From Micrasema longulum (lineage: Eukaryota; Arthropoda; Insecta; Trichoptera; Brachycentridae): a stretch of 64,000 nt of DNA. Both the position numbers and the translations under genes were made by a program. The stretch covers positions 1 to 64,000 of the forward strand of contig JAGVSM010003974.1 of assembly GCA_022494885.1 (NCBI GenBank), given 5' to 3'. How positions within the stretch are numbered: position 1 is the stretch's first letter; the number at the start of each line of letters is the position of its first letter. The notes under the pieces were generated by a model. It saw only the letters and a program-made list of their open reading frames with translations. It did no database searches and had not been told where the DNA came from. Positions 11,223 through 22,999 of the stretch are shown here, piece after piece.

Positions 11223-12439
11223 TCTGATTCCATTTCGGGAATATTAAAGATTAAAATAAAAAATAAAGTATTCGCATGCAAAATTCCACACATAATGTGA
11301 TCAGTTTTCTGTTCCGTATAAAACAGACTTAGTTTTGACAGTGCCAAAATGTTAATATTGGTACCTTAGTAATGCGAAACCACGCCTTTCCTTTTGTTTT
11401 CAACATGATACAGTCAGGATTTTTTTTTTCAAGGAATCAATACAGCAAGGACATGAAAAAGTACGATTCCTGTGTCGGCGACCAAGACATAACGAATTTG
11501 CAAATGTACGACCGTATATACATATGACATATGTTCATAATTCACAGTGTAATGGCTCGGGTGTACTTTTTTTTTTGTCCATACTGGGTGGAAAAAAATT
11601 CGGTTCTGCTTGCAAAACTTGCGGGTACCTAAATTTTTACTTTTATGTGTAGGTTACCACAGGGGGCTGGCTTCTGACTAAAAACACTGACAGTGTATTT
11701 CTCTACATTTTGTAAACTTGTACTATAGGTACTATTATAAGTCCATACTGATACGGTGTTGTAAACGAGCGATATGTTATGTACAATGTCGACACGCGTA
11801 TTGGAATCGGAACGTTAAATCCACCATTGTTTTTGTTAACATATTCTTTTGTACCCATTAACATTATACGTACATTAGACGTAACTAAATGACATAAATT
11901 TTTCTCAATATTCAGTACCAATATTAGACAATACGCATGTTTAAAGCGCCGGTACTGCACGGATTATGTATATTGTCTTCTTCCTCAAACGCATGTCTTA
12001 CCGCTAATAAAATAGTCTATTTCATTCAATCCACGGTTTCACCAGATCTGGTATTTTTCATTAAAAAATACGCTGAGAGCTCGCGCAAAAACAAAAAAGT
12101 GACTGGTGACGATTATCGTGTGAGTGAGATGACAAGATACGACGGTCGTCCGGAAGAGCCGATTTGGCTAGATGTTTTGGCGCTAGTATGGAATAAAATA
12201 TACTTGTAAATTTGCTACGAATATTTTTTCTATCAATAATATATAATATTTACTCATAATTTTACAGGTAGCGCACAGCACTTATATGCGAGCAAAGAAA
12301 CCGCCTTAATAAGGCTTTATTTTAAAAATAAAATAAACAGGTAATTCAATATATATATAAATAATAAATGATTTTTTAAATTTTTCACTTTAAAAAAAAT
12401 ATATATATATTATTGTATTTTTTAAATAGTTTTGGTTAG

Positions 12440-12556
12440 ACAGTATGAAATTGGTAGAAGCAATAAGTTCGCCATTTAGCTATGCATACCTTTGTTATTT
12501 TTTTTGTATGCATGACATTGTATTATGGTTAATAAAGATTTATTATTATTATTAAA
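12440..12556 (+). mobile_element. LINE 3' tail
   Basis: GAAGCAATAAGTTCGCCATT, then CCTTTGTTATTTT, then AATAAAGATT and (ATT)n is a recurrent LINE 3' UTR end. A second copy is at 44100-44225 (GCGGCAATAAGTTCGCC). Similar tails with the AAGTTCGCC motif are common on insect LINEs. Only the tail is present. Confidence 0.65.
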
Positions 12557-12569
12557 TACAAAACAATAA

Positions 12570-12740
12570 GAGCCGGGTTGTGGTTGCGGACTCACGGATC
12601 AGAGGTCCGAGGTTCGCACCCCGCTCTACCACAACTTGGTTCCCATTTTCTTATAGTGAGTTATTTACAACTCGTTGAAAATGGCCCACAAAATTGAAAT
12701 ATTTGGGTAAATCATTAAAACGTGAATATTTATTTTTCTT
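12570..12740 (+). mobile_element. SINE-3 copy, tRNA-derived
   Basis: Plus-strand SINE-3. The tRNA-like head has the GTTGTGGTTGCGGACTCACGG region and the B-box GAGGTTCGCACCC. It is followed by CTCTACCACAACTTGGTTCC and the body GTGAGTTATTTACAACTCG, TGAAATATTTGGGTAAATCA and a T/A-rich end. Other copies: 22545-22605, 26812-26970, 43560-43612, 50322-50514 and 51256-51424. Confidence 0.8.
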
Positions 12741-13143
12741 AAAAAAAAACTGTTTCCAGGTAAATGTAAAATTTGAAATAAATTTCTTCTCGATAAACTT
12801 TTTATTACCAATTTGTCATTGCGTGTCAGACATAACGATAATAGTTTAAAAAAAAGAGTATGGAAAACAATATGAGTACATAGTTTTAACATTTTGATTT
12901 TTCTAAAATCAAGTTCGTACTGTTTAAGTAATATCAAAATTTATTTATTTATTTTTATTTATTTAGTATTTCACAGTTTTAAAATGTACAGAGTTTATTT
13001 GTTTCAGGTCCCGACTAGCTAGGAAATTCCTGTGTTTAGAAAGGACCTTATTTTATTCATGTGTTTTTTTTATTTTTAATTTCATTAAATGATGCTTAAT
13101 AAATTCAAAGAATAATAATAACATTATAAAAAATCAATATAAA

Positions 13144-13410
13144 TTTAAATTAGGAAACATGCAAGTAATAATAATAAAAATTGAATCATAAAAATAGATT
13201 AGAAAATATGCCATTAATAGTAAATAAATGAGACACAATTATTATAAATTATAAAACATACCGATAATAATAAAATTGAACCACAAATACACATTATAAT
13301 ATATAAAATGAGTAATTAAGAAATTAAACAAAAATATAAATTGGAAAACGTACCGATAATAATAAAAATTGAAGAACAAAAATAAATTACAGAATATACC
13401 ATTTATAATT
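13144..13410 (+). repeat. Tandem array, about 94-base unit
   Basis: Three diverged units. TAATAATAATAAAAATTGAA ends at 13185, 13280 and 13373, giving periods of about 95 and 93. A related half-unit motif (AATATGCC.TTAATAG / ATATACCATTTATAA) alternates with it. It is AT-rich and non-coding. Confidence 0.6.
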
Positions 13411-13671
13411 TTTTTTTAAAATAAGATACGGTTAAAATACTAGTTTTAAAAAGAAAAAAAAAACATATGTAAATGAATAAACATAAAAAGTAAAAATGAA
13501 ATATACATAAAAACAATAAGAGATTTTTTTCAATTAAAAGCAACACAATTTTTAAATAAAATAAGTGTTTCTAATGACCATAATATCTTAAGGAACCCTA
13601 AAACGTTTCACAGATATATAGTGGATACGATCAGTAATAATGTTTATCGTTTACCAATCCGATAACACGGT

Positions 13672-13838
13672 GGCCTCCGTGGTGTAGTGGTCAAGGCGCT
13701 TGACTCACGCGCGGAAGGTTCCGGGTTCGATTCCCGGTGAGAACACAAAAATTAAAATGTGAATTTTCTCAAGTCTGAGTGTTCTGTGATGTAATTCACA
13801 CTGTAATTGGGCCTCCTGGCCTGTTGTGATGCAAAAAT
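13672..13838 (+). mobile_element. SINE-1 copy, tRNA-derived
   Basis: The only plus-strand SINE-1. The head GGCCTCCGTGGTGTAGTGG runs into CAAGGCGCTTGACTCACGCG and the B-box GGGTTCGATTCC. The body contains ATTCACACTGTAATTGGGCC and TCCTGGCCTGTTGTG, and the tail is GCAAAAATTAAATAAAAC. Both polymerase III promoter boxes are intact. The head is not followed by a proper tRNA 3' acceptor strand, so this is not a tRNA gene. Confidence 0.9.
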
Positions 13839-15019
13839 TAAATAAAACAAGAATGTGCAGATTAAATAATATTATCGAAAGCTCAGTGATCGACATTTTT
13901 AACAGCAGATTGTTGAGGTTTCAGAAATGATTTAGGTATACAAAATGCAATTTTATTCTAATTAATTAATTTTATCAATTTTGCTTTTTTAATATCTTAC
14001 ATTTTAACTTTTATTAAACACAAGTTATACTATTTTTAATTTTTTTTAATATGTGATTTTTAAGTTTAATTAATGAAAAGTACATGTTAACTTACCTAAA
14101 TATTTCCGTTTTTTTTAATTTTTTTTATATCATTGTAGACCACATAAATAAATAAGAATTACATATTCTAAAATTGAAGCGCAAAAAAAAAAAAAAAGAA
14201 ATTTTCAATAAGTAAAAATGATATGAAAAAATGAGGGAAAGGCTTATTTTGCGTAATGTGTCAAAGCGATTGAGTGATTCTGAATGTATGCAATGTTTGT
14301 TTTCTACTTTAATGCAAACGAGTATATAATCGTAGTTTTAATGATATAAAAACTGAGGCCGCAATGTCATGGTTTTAAGAAAAAACTTTTATATTGACTA
14401 ATTTAAAAAAAATATATTTCCGTCGTAGTACCGGCGTTTATTTAACTAGGTTAATGAAACATTCAGGAAATTGTTACCGGGGTATATCGAGTGTTTTTTA
14501 AGCGCAATAAAACTTTAAATTCATGTATAAAAAAGAAATACGTTTGAATAAGTTTCTTTTGATTAAAAATAAATTTATTTTTTTTAATATAAAATGATTT
14601 CCGACAAATAATGTCTTCTGCGACTACCAGTGACGTAGCGCTTCCGTCAGTCTAATTTTTGGCCAAATCTTACAAATATTTCTGATATTGCATGTTATAT
14701 TGACTTCCAATATTTCAAGAGTTGTTGGTTTGATTCCGTGGACATTATGGACTTAACGTAGCCACATAGGAAACAATCTAATGGCGTCAATTCGTAGAAT
14801 CGTAAAGGCCAATCAAAAGGATTATTAATAATCGCCAAACTTGTAACGCAGTACATTATTTATGGTTTCGCTAAGAGTTCTATGCGTTTAGGAAAGTGAT
14901 CATTGATTTTTAAATCCAATTTGCAAGCGTTTGCGTTGTTGTGTAAGGCATTGCAGTAACAAGAGACAGTAAAGTATTCGAAAGTTCTATCACGACGAAA
15001 CATACATCTATTAAACCAT
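13839..15019. other. AT-rich DNA without a recognisable gene
   Basis: Homopolymer A and T tracts and low-complexity sequence. No coding frame or repeat family was recognised. Confidence 0.5.
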
Positions 15020-15160
15020 ATCAGAGACCAGGAGGCTTAATTACAGCACAGAATATGCAGACTTGAAAAAATCACATTAAGTTTTATTGTGATCGCAACA
15101 AGAATCAACCACAGAACTATTCGCGCATAAGGTAGTCTTAGCCATTCGTGATCCCATGAC
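15020..15160 (-). repeat. Old, decayed SINE-1
   Basis: Minus-strand relic. AGACCAGGAGGCTTAATTAC, CAGAATATGCAGACTTGA, AAAATCACATTAAG and AAGAATCAACCACAGAACT line up with the SINE-1 body and B-box region, with about one change in five. This suggests that SINE-1 has been inserting over a long period. Confidence 0.6.
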
Positions 15161-15844
15161 CCGCTATTGTTATGAAAACGTTTGTTACAAAAGTTACGAA
15201 TATATTAGGTATTTTTCACTCGTGCCCTTTTAACCATCGAAATAACGATATGGTGTAGGATTGTTGATTTCATAAATATGTTTTTTTAAATATGCATGAA
15301 ACGATATTTTACTCCGATCTGTCAGTATCGAATTAAAATGTTTAAAAGATGAAGATTGTGTAGACGAATTTGTAATAGAAAATGTAAGTATCTTAATACA
15401 TCGATACTTTAAGTAGCCTTTTCATCTGAATTTTCTTCGACCCCTTGATCAGAGAAAATTCAAATGAAATAAGTCCGTTTCACATTGCGTAAGTCGTAAA
15501 GTGTGTCCAAGGTCTACCTCCAAAATAATGTGTAAATTGACACGAACCAAGTTACGTTTCCTTACATAATAACGCTTTTTACAGAACTCGTAATTAAAGT
15601 TTTTCACGCAAAACCATTTCAAGATCCTTTATAAGGAGTTGACCTCTTTATCATACGGACTTCGATATGCAATAATTCAATTAAAAATATTTTTAAGCAA
15701 CCATTCCAAGCACTGTAGATTATGAGCAATCCGTTTAAAAGGATTCAGAAGCCGTTAGGATAATTTCAATAGTGTTTTATTTATTATTTCTCTTATATAC
15801 GTCATATTTTAACATATTGACAGTCTTAGAACAAATGCAGATAT

Positions 15845-16535
15845 TTTTATTTATTTAACTTTTTGTACTTAATGTTATTTATACACTGATGGGCTTATTG
15901 CCAAATGGCAATTTTATCCAACCAACCAATAAAGTTAGAGTTTTATTTTTATAATTTAAGTTACAAAAGATATTCAATATAAAATAAAGATTAAAGCTAA
16001 AGATATATAAAATAGAAATAAACGTATTTGTTTATAAATTACATTTAAAACTATTACTCGATGGGGAAAAGGAAAAAAAGAGGAAAGAGGAAAGGAGGAG
16101 AGATTAACGAATAGAAAGGATTTGTATCTTAAGACGTAATTTAAACAGAGATAATGTAGTAACAGCTTTGATGGTGGATGGGAGATGATTCCACAGTCGA
16201 GCCGCATGGACACTATGTGAGTTAGAGAAGAAAGGGGAATTGGAGATGGGTATTAAAAGAGTGCCTTGAGAATTAGAACGAGGAGGTAAACCATGAACTG
16301 ATAAGCGTTGAAATTTTTCACGCAGGTATATAGGAGCGTTAGGACTATGAAGTACATTGAACAGAACTGAGAGGGAATAATAATCTCTCCGCTGTCTAAT
16401 TTTGAGACATTCCAGTTGCCTACATATATTGAGGTTTTGTTTCCAAGACTTCCCTTTCTTGGGAACAAACACACGAGTTATATTTATAGATGCCAATTCA
16501 TTTAACTGGACTCGAGGCAATTTAATGAAGAACAT
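15845..16535 (-). mobile_element. Jockey/CR1-like LINE 3' end, reverse transcriptase C-terminus
   Basis: An open minus-strand frame (16535 to 16104, 143 codons) is the C-terminal tail of a LINE reverse transcriptase polyprotein. It has RQRRDYYSLSVLFNVLHS, then APIYLREKFQRLSVHG, RTLLIP-type GTLLIPIS, the widely shared HAARLWNHLPSTI and a final FKLRLK. The homologous element at 53292-54206 has VYLRKLFQSLSQHG and RTLLIPIHRS at the matching places. Downstream lie a purine-rich 3' UTR (16040-16105) and a tail resembling the one at 53292-53420. Upstream catalytic domains are missing (5' truncation), so it cannot move by itself. Confidence 0.8.
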
Positions 16536-16799
16536 TGAATATTATCTGCAAATTTATTATGGGTAATTTTTTGTTATTTTGCGTAACAACTAGCTTATCT
16601 TGTTAATTTATTCTACATTTTAGTTTTCTTTGTACATATACCGTATCATATATACTTTTTTTTTTGTTTTTTTCTACGTGACCAGGAAAACAGGCATAAA
16701 ATCCACAAGTACCCAATACAGAAGACAAGACTGTTTTTTACTACATGTAGGTATGAATTTGTAAGAAATTAATGTAAGAATATATTTTTCTTTTGAAAT

Positions 16800-17450
16800 G
16801 TTATTTATTTTAATAAATTTTATTTATTTAGATTACAAACAGATATGGATGTTAAATAATTATACATGGAGACTATAAAAAAATGCACCCTTATATTGAA
16901 AATTTAATTGTAATAAAATAAAGCGACCACGCGACGGCAATTTTTTTCATATAAAATAAAATAAAAGGAATACGAACAAAACTAGGAAATAGTGAGAAGA
17001 AAAAAAAAAGGAAAAGGATGAGGAATGGTGGAAGATGGACGAAAGAAAGTAGGAGTAGAAAATTTCACATGATTTGATGACGGGTATATAATAAAGGGTA
17101 AAAAAAGACACAATGTCTATTCTCTGTTATTCTTAATCAAGCTTGTTAGTTCTCTTTTGTACATATTATATGGAGTGTAAAATATATCTTGACTATTAAA
17201 ATTCTTGTTAAATGAGGGATGGTAGAATGTTTTCGATGGTCAGTTTTAATGTTAGAAATATAGAAAATATCAGACAGTGGCCCGGAGAGGATAGGGTAAG
17301 CAAGTACGAGTAGATGAACTAGTTCTAGGAAATCAAAATTATTAATTACAATTTTGTAAAGCAGGATTGGGTCGAAGATATCTCTTCTGTGTGTTAGTGA
17401 ATCAAGGTTATTAAATTTTAAAGAAGCTATATAATTTGGAAAATGCAAAT
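16800..17450 (-). mobile_element. Jockey-like LINE 3' end
   Basis: The minus-strand frame from 17448 to 17146 reads LTHRRDIFDPILLYKIVIN and later IKTDHRKHSTIPHLTRI. The LxxRRxxxDxxLLYKI pattern is typical of the region after the reverse transcriptase domain in insect Jockey/CR1-type LINEs. A purine-rich 3' UTR and an AATAAA-like A/T-rich end follow down to about 16800. The frame ends early compared with related copies. It is 5'-truncated and inactive. Confidence 0.65.
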
Positions 17451-17459
17451 GAAAATTTA

Positions 17460-18807
17460 TAATGATTTGTTATATGAAAAAGCTTTATGGGTGTAAAAAA
17501 TATTTTTTTAGGAACGGTGTTCAAAACAATGAAGGCTGCCTATCGATCGGATATTTACTCAGTGAATAAAACTCATTCTCTTCTACGGATACCACCTCAC
17601 TAGGGCCTGAAACTGCGTTTTTGCATATCCAGATAACGTTTTGCACTCATTAATGCTGATAATATATAGTATAAAGATTTTTTATATAGAAAAACGAAGA
17701 AATCAACGAAAAATGTATTTCCAGTTATTGATTAATTAAATTAAATTTGAATTAGATTAAAAAGATTGTGAAAATAAATTATCATTTATTTCATGTTTCC
17801 TGTATTTTGTAAATTAATTTAAACAAACTAATGACATTGAAGTACCTAATAAAATCATTTATTGAAATTGATATGCTGTATTGAAAAGCATAAAAAAACA
17901 ACTTGAACTGTCTGATTTCAAATGTATTTTAAAGTAGATTAAAAAAAAATAACAGGTGAAGGTAATTTCTTTGATATATTCAAGGGTAATAATTGAAACT
18001 AAATTTAATTAATATTTCATTTATAAATCATACGTATTAAAAAGTACCCAAGTACGTACATAAGTACGATTTATTAAGTCATTAAAATAGTTTTAATGAC
18101 TTAATTTTGTGGTTTTTGAATACTTTTTATTTTGTTAATAGAGTTTCAAACTAAGCCAAAAATGAATTTGTTTTTTTGTGTATCGTATTATTAGCGTTTT
18201 GATTTTCTTCTTTAAATTAACAAACTAAACCAATAAATACAAATAAACCAATAACAACAACGACAAAAAATACGGGAATCCGGTTCTATTCCACACACAG
18301 AACTATAATCTTCATCAGCCTGGACACTGATAAAACCACACCTTACAAAAAGTTCCCAGAGGTTTCATACTTACCTACTTCAGGATGCCGGAAGAATTTT
18401 TATCAATTATTATAGACGTTAGAGGATAACGCGAAAAATCTGAATAAAATTTCATTTAGAAATAAATAGATATTAACCTCGAATTACGGTTGACTGGGGA
18501 CGCGCTGTAAAGTGCAGCTCTAGTACAATAAGGAAATATCACATGCTACGAATACCAATAAAAATTTATGAAATGGATTAAGAATAATTCATTGTATTTC
18601 CAAAATCAATATGGATATTGTGGAGAAATGTTTTTTTAAATAAATTATTTTAAATACGTTACTGGAAAAACGCGACATGTTTGGCCTTGATAATTGTGAG
18701 AATGTTCTAAACAAATTAGAGTAGTCGGGAACAAATAAACATAAATCGCGACGTATTAGAGGCGTGGCCAATGGAATGGCTGTTTTTGCGGGAATTCAAA
18801 ACTCATA
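17460..18807. other. AT-rich DNA without a recognisable gene
   Basis: No gene was recognised. A small perfect inverted repeat (AAGTCATTAAAA / TTTTAATGACTT) sits at 18077-18103. Confidence 0.5.
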
Positions 18808-18990
18808 TCAACATTCCCTTTCCACACCTAATAGTACATAGGGGACTGCATTGCCACACCAATCGCAGCGTATCTTAATCATTTTTGTTAAATAAAAGTA
18901 AATGATCAATCTTACGCTTCAGGTACCAGTTCTGGGACTACGAAATATTCCGGTGTGAATAAACCCTTTTAAATAAATATATTTTATTCA
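18808..18990 (-). mobile_element. SINE-2 copy lacking its tRNA head
   Basis: Minus-strand SINE-2 body. CCCTTTCCACACCTAATAG, CACCAATCGCAGCGTATCTT, ATGATCAATCTTACGCTTC and CAGGTACCAGTTCTGGGA match the reverse complement of 58730-58900. The head that should follow on the right is absent, so the copy is 5'-truncated. Confidence 0.8.
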
Positions 18991-19060
18991 GTTGCCGCGA
19001 CGCGCCCCCCTTTTCAGCTTTCAATGACAGCTGGAGGCGCGATGCAGAACCTCGGGTAAA

Positions 19061-19376
19061 GATCAATGCGACACCCCATCAGTGATAGGTAACAAAGAAC
19101 TCGCACGAGAGGTAGTATCATACATGGTCAATACAGTGCAGGCAATTGGTAATATAAACCAACGTAGGGAATAAAATGCCGAACACTCCTCTAGTGGAAC
19201 GGAAGGACTGTTGACTACTGCCAACAGACCGGCTTCAACTGAAGAGTTTTAAGTGGTTTCCTCTCTACATGAGCAAATGCTGAGATGTTCCTCATTGGCC
19301 CACATTAGTATATCCCTCCTGATCCCAACAGTTTTAACAAATTTAATTGCAGAAAAATCATCTTTTGATATATAAA
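19061..19376 (+). pseudogene. Decayed coding-like frame, family not recognised
   Basis: One plus-strand frame runs for 105 codons with only two stops (TAA at 19172 and 19250) in a patch clearly richer in G+C than its surroundings (18990-19260). Visible peptide stretches are SVIGNKELAREVVSYMVN, IGNINQRRE, GTEGLLTTANRPASTEEF and LHEQMLRCSSLAHISIS, which look like real protein rather than AT-rich noise. No catalytic motif was recognised. A LINE or other transposon protein is the most likely origin given the surroundings, but a host pseudogene is not excluded. Confidence 0.35.
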
Positions 19377-19379
19377 CCT

Positions 19380-21650
19380 TGATTATTATAAGCAAGGTAA
19401 ATAATAAAGCAACTAAAAAAAAAAAAAAACCCTTAAACCCACGAAAACTCATAAGGATGGAAATCCCAAGTCGTCCGGTTGTTACTCAAAACCCAATTAA
19501 CCTAGACGAATACGCTATGGGTGCATAAATATGCACAGTTGAAGGAGCACGGTTTTAAAGCGGCTTCGAACATTAAAAATTTGAAGATTTTAACGTATCG
19601 GGCAATATATGCTAATATGAGAGTAAAAAATACAGTTACAAAAAAAAGCCTTATGAACGAATTCTGATAGCATATTCGGATTAAGCAGGCAAAATCACAT
19701 ATGAATTAGCGAAAATTGTTCTTACAACAAAGTTTTTGTTGTTCAGTGACAACACGCACTTGTGCAAAATTACACGGTTGCCTTCAATACTTGACTCGTT
19801 TACTTAGCCTATAATACCACTTTCGTAAATAGCTATTGTCATGATGATTGATGGATGAAATCACCGCCTGTCATTTTATTATAATACACAATTAATTGCA
19901 AATTCATGTCATTGTTACATGGTAATTTTAAAATTTCCAATTTAGGTGCGTTAGAAGTATAGCGAATGTCTTATGCAATGATTAGCACATGAAAAATAAT
20001 GCAACGTATTTTTCTTTATTTATCAAAGGGCATATTTCGTCTTTCAATAGATAAAAAAGATAGTTATTTGTACGTTTTATGACTCAAAAGTCAATTTTAT
20101 AAGTCTCCTTCCAAACTCTTTACCTGATTTTACATTCCTTAGACTTTAATGTGAATAACATAATGTTCATTTTTTCAGTTTATAATGTGCAAGCTTTGTC
20201 TTCCTATTAAAAACAGCAGTTATCTTTAATTAATTACGCTAATTCAAATATGCATATTTTAATATATAATTGAAGAAAAAAATTGAAAAAAATTTTTACT
20301 ACCTCTTCTTTTGACCAGTCTGTTTTTTAGTTGTACTTTTATTTTGTACTTGAAGATTTAAATAAATAAATGTTTTTTTTAATGTATTTTTATTACTCAC
20401 CCTAAAAAAAACTCTGTACCATGCAGGCATAATTTGTATTTATTTATATTGTATCGTAATACATTATAAGTTAGAATTAACAAAGTAATTCTCACTGGGG
20501 AAACCTCTGCCGAACACCACATTTAAAAAGTTTAGCGAGATATTGTATAGATTTATACGCTGTTAAGGGTGTTGTCCAGATGTTAATTGAAATATGTTTA
20601 TGTAATAATTTTAAATTTTAATTTGTGCTACTGTTTAATAATGCTTCCACTTTCCGCTATGTTGTATCAACACAAGGCTTTTGGTCTCATGGAGTTAGGA
20701 ATACTTTTTTTGTAATATGTATGTTTGTATTTGTATAAATAAAATTAAATAATAATCTAAAAAAATAATTTGCTTAATTTATTTTTCACACTAAGTATAC
20801 TTTTTTTAATTGATCAATTTTGAACTTACGCAAAACTGTAGAAAAATGAAAAAACTTAAATAAATTATGAATGGATTTAAAAGACCGAAAAAAAACCGAT
20901 GTTTTTAAGCTTACAATATAAGTATTATCCGAATGTACAATCATCTCACAATATACACATTTCTTCATACCTATTTGTAAATTGTTATCGTTTCAAGCAA
21001 CATTATTGTCGCTGTACTACTAAGATATTTACATATTCGCATGACAGTTAAATAATTATTATTACAGGATAATTACTATCTATCTCTGAGTTAGGTATTC
21101 GTAGCAATTTCTAATTAAAATTTGCCACATACGTTATAGATACCAAAGCACTAAGAAATGTCTAGACTCTAATAAATCGCATTAATTTGTCGATAATTTT
21201 ACACTTAAACACCGTTACAGATAAACAGATAATGTATTAATTTATTTTTATTTTATTAATTTATAAAAAAAAACAATAGCCATTATCACAAAAAATACAA
21301 TATTTACAAATAAACCAAAATTATAGTTAAATACAATGAAAAAAAACGTACTTCTGTAAAGCCACTCCGAATCATTCCATTTGTAAAAAAATAAAACATC
21401 ACAAAAAAATGAAATAGAACATATTGGAAAAAGTTTTTTGTTTACTCGGTCTTAAAATATATTTCCGCCGGCGAATCTATATGGAGTAATCCCAGATCAG
21501 CCTTCACTTCTTTCTTCTTTCAAATAAGAGAAAATAAATATAATATGAAAGCATAGAAAAAAATAATAATGTATAATTTGTTAAATAGGTAAAGTAAGCT
21601 TAAATTATATTTATTATTTGCAATTAAGGCTCTAGAATTTTCATTACAGT
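19380..21650. other. AT-rich DNA without a recognisable gene
   Basis: No gene was recognised. The block 20430-20750 has the look of a LINE 3' UTR ending in AAATAAAATTAAATAATAAT, but no coding remnant or sister copy supports it here. Confidence 0.4.
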
Positions 21651-21659
21651 TGTTTTGAG

Positions 21660-21880
21660 TAAGTAAATATTTATCGATTTCAGAAAAAACATATGGCAAT
21701 AATTTAAGATTCTGGGAAAAGATGCATTCTTATTATTATTTGTGCTAAAAATAAAACCATGAAATAATTGGTGCCGTCAAGTTGTACGTTGAGGGATACG
21801 AAATTTAATTTTCTTGAGCAGTTGTAGGCAATCTAAGCTATTATTGACTAATATGTAAGCAATAAAATTATTCGTTTCCA
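21660..21880 (-). mobile_element. Jockey-like LINE C-terminal fragment
   Basis: On the minus strand this reads LVNNSLDCLQLLKKIKFRIP, then QRTT, a stop, RHQLFHGF and NNNKNASFPRILN. The pattern (short aliphatic-DxxxLLxxIxFxxP, then RxTR..xLF, then a final P..R..N) is the C-terminal signature of insect Jockey-type LINE polyproteins. It is also seen at 48897-49200, which has DTPEILSLINFNVPKR. There is an in-frame stop and the fragment is 5'-truncated. Confidence 0.55.
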
Positions 21881-21890
21881 GGCAAAAAAA

Positions 21891-22098
21891 TAATACAGTT
21901 CTGTATGTGAAAAAGAACCAGAACTCTGGACAAGCGTTTTCAACTCGATGACTACCAATTCGTCTCCTATTCTCGAGGTTCTGAGCTCGATTTCTGTTGA
22001 GTGTAATACCATTTTCAGGATTGTTTTAATACAATATTCATTGTTCCTGAACTGGCACCTGAAACGTACGACTGATCATCTTACTATCATGTAATATT
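21891..22098 (+). mobile_element. Chimeric SINE: different tRNA-like head on a SINE-2 body
   Basis: 21891-22005 carries AATACAGTTCTGTATGTG, then TTTTCAACTCGATGACTACC and a B-box-like GAGGTTCTGAGCTCGATTTC. A relative of this head is at 60567-60655 (AATACAGTTCTGTGCGTG..., GGGTCGAAATCCTG). It is followed at 22030-22098 by GTTCCTGAACTGGCACCTGA, ACGTACGACTGATCATC and TTACTATCATGTAA, which is the SINE-2 body. The head has some tRNA-Ser-like character (long stretch between arms) but this is uncertain. Confidence 0.45.
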
Positions 22099-22264
22099 TA
22101 TTAAACCAGCTAGTGACAAATCCTCTTCTCTGTTCGCCGGGCCGTTTTCAAATGATTGTAAATAACTCATAGACAGCGAGGTTGATGCATGCCGCGATTT
22201 GGAGATTCTTTCTGGATATTAAAACTAAAGGATAATTTTGAAAAACCAAATGGCAATCACGAAG

Positions 22265-22390
22265 TTTCACATATATATAAATAAAATTGTCTTTTTTTTA
22301 TGTATGTGTATGTATATTCGCATGGGTATATGTATGTGTATGTATTTGTGTATAGATGTATCAATATATGTATTCTAGTAAATTTATATA
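22265..22390 (+). repeat. TATGTG-rich microsatellite
   Basis: Imperfect repeats of TATGTGTATG, GTATATGTATG and GTATTTGTG. Simple-sequence slippage product. Confidence 0.7.
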
Positions 22391-22544
22391 TTTTTGTCTG
22401 TTCTTTCTATTAACTTGTTTTAAAACGTAATTTCCTAGCTTGGAACGGGGTATGTACCCTTGCTATCTGGCCAAATTGGGCAAAAATGTATGTACTATAA
22501 AATGTACAAATAAAAAATATTTAAAAAAATCACTGTTAGAACAT

Positions 22545-22605
22545 ACCAAGTTGTGGTATAGCAGAGTTTAAACCTCAGACTTTTGATTCAGATAAGTTCA
22601 CCTCG
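22545..22605 (-). repeat. Decayed SINE-3 head
   Basis: ACCAAGTTGTGGTATAGCAG, then TTTAAACCTCAGACTTTTG, then ATTCAGATAAGTTC is the reverse complement of the SINE-3 B-box and anticodon region, with several changes. The body is missing. Confidence 0.5.
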
Positions 22606-22796
22606 TAGTGTCGTGGTTGGCACTTCACAATTTAAGTTTCTACCCTAAAACTTACTTGGGTACATTCCAACAGTAAAAATAGTGAATTATATAAAAAAAA
22701 AGATTTATTAACAGAAAAAAAAACAAGACGAAACACGCCACAATTTACCCTCTTGTAAATTAAAAAAATAAAGTAGAATTAAAATCCAATTAATGT

Positions 22797-22905
22797 TTTT
22801 TATTTTGGATACATTAAGAGACTCCCGGACGAAATAAAGAATAGTGATATTAATAAAAACAAATTAAAATTGGTTTTAAAAATCTTTTTCTTAAATTCTA
22901 TGTTT
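22797..22905 (+). mobile_element. LINE C-terminal scrap
   Basis: The plus-strand frame reads YIKRLPDEIKNSDINKNKLK, then LVLKIFFLNSMFSA and a stop. The LPxEIKN...KxKLxLKxFLLN..FYS pattern is typical of the last residues of insect non-LTR retrotransposon polyproteins (compare LYNKLPEEIKEIEKMEIF at 34662-34720). The scrap is short and the upstream part is absent. Confidence 0.45.
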
Positions 22906-22999
22906 AGTGCGTAAAAAAAAATCTTTAAAATGGGGAAACCAAACAATTTAAAACAGTGCCAAAAAAGTGTTTGTTTATTATTTTTTTTATATTTCGGTA

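Noticed and set aside
13672..13750. Possible tRNA gene (A and B boxes, cloverleaf-like)
   Set aside because: The 5' strand GGCCTCC has no pairing 3' acceptor strand and the sequence runs into a SINE body with sister copies. The same applies to the heads at 58679, 60517 (minus), 12570, 50322 and 26970 (minus).
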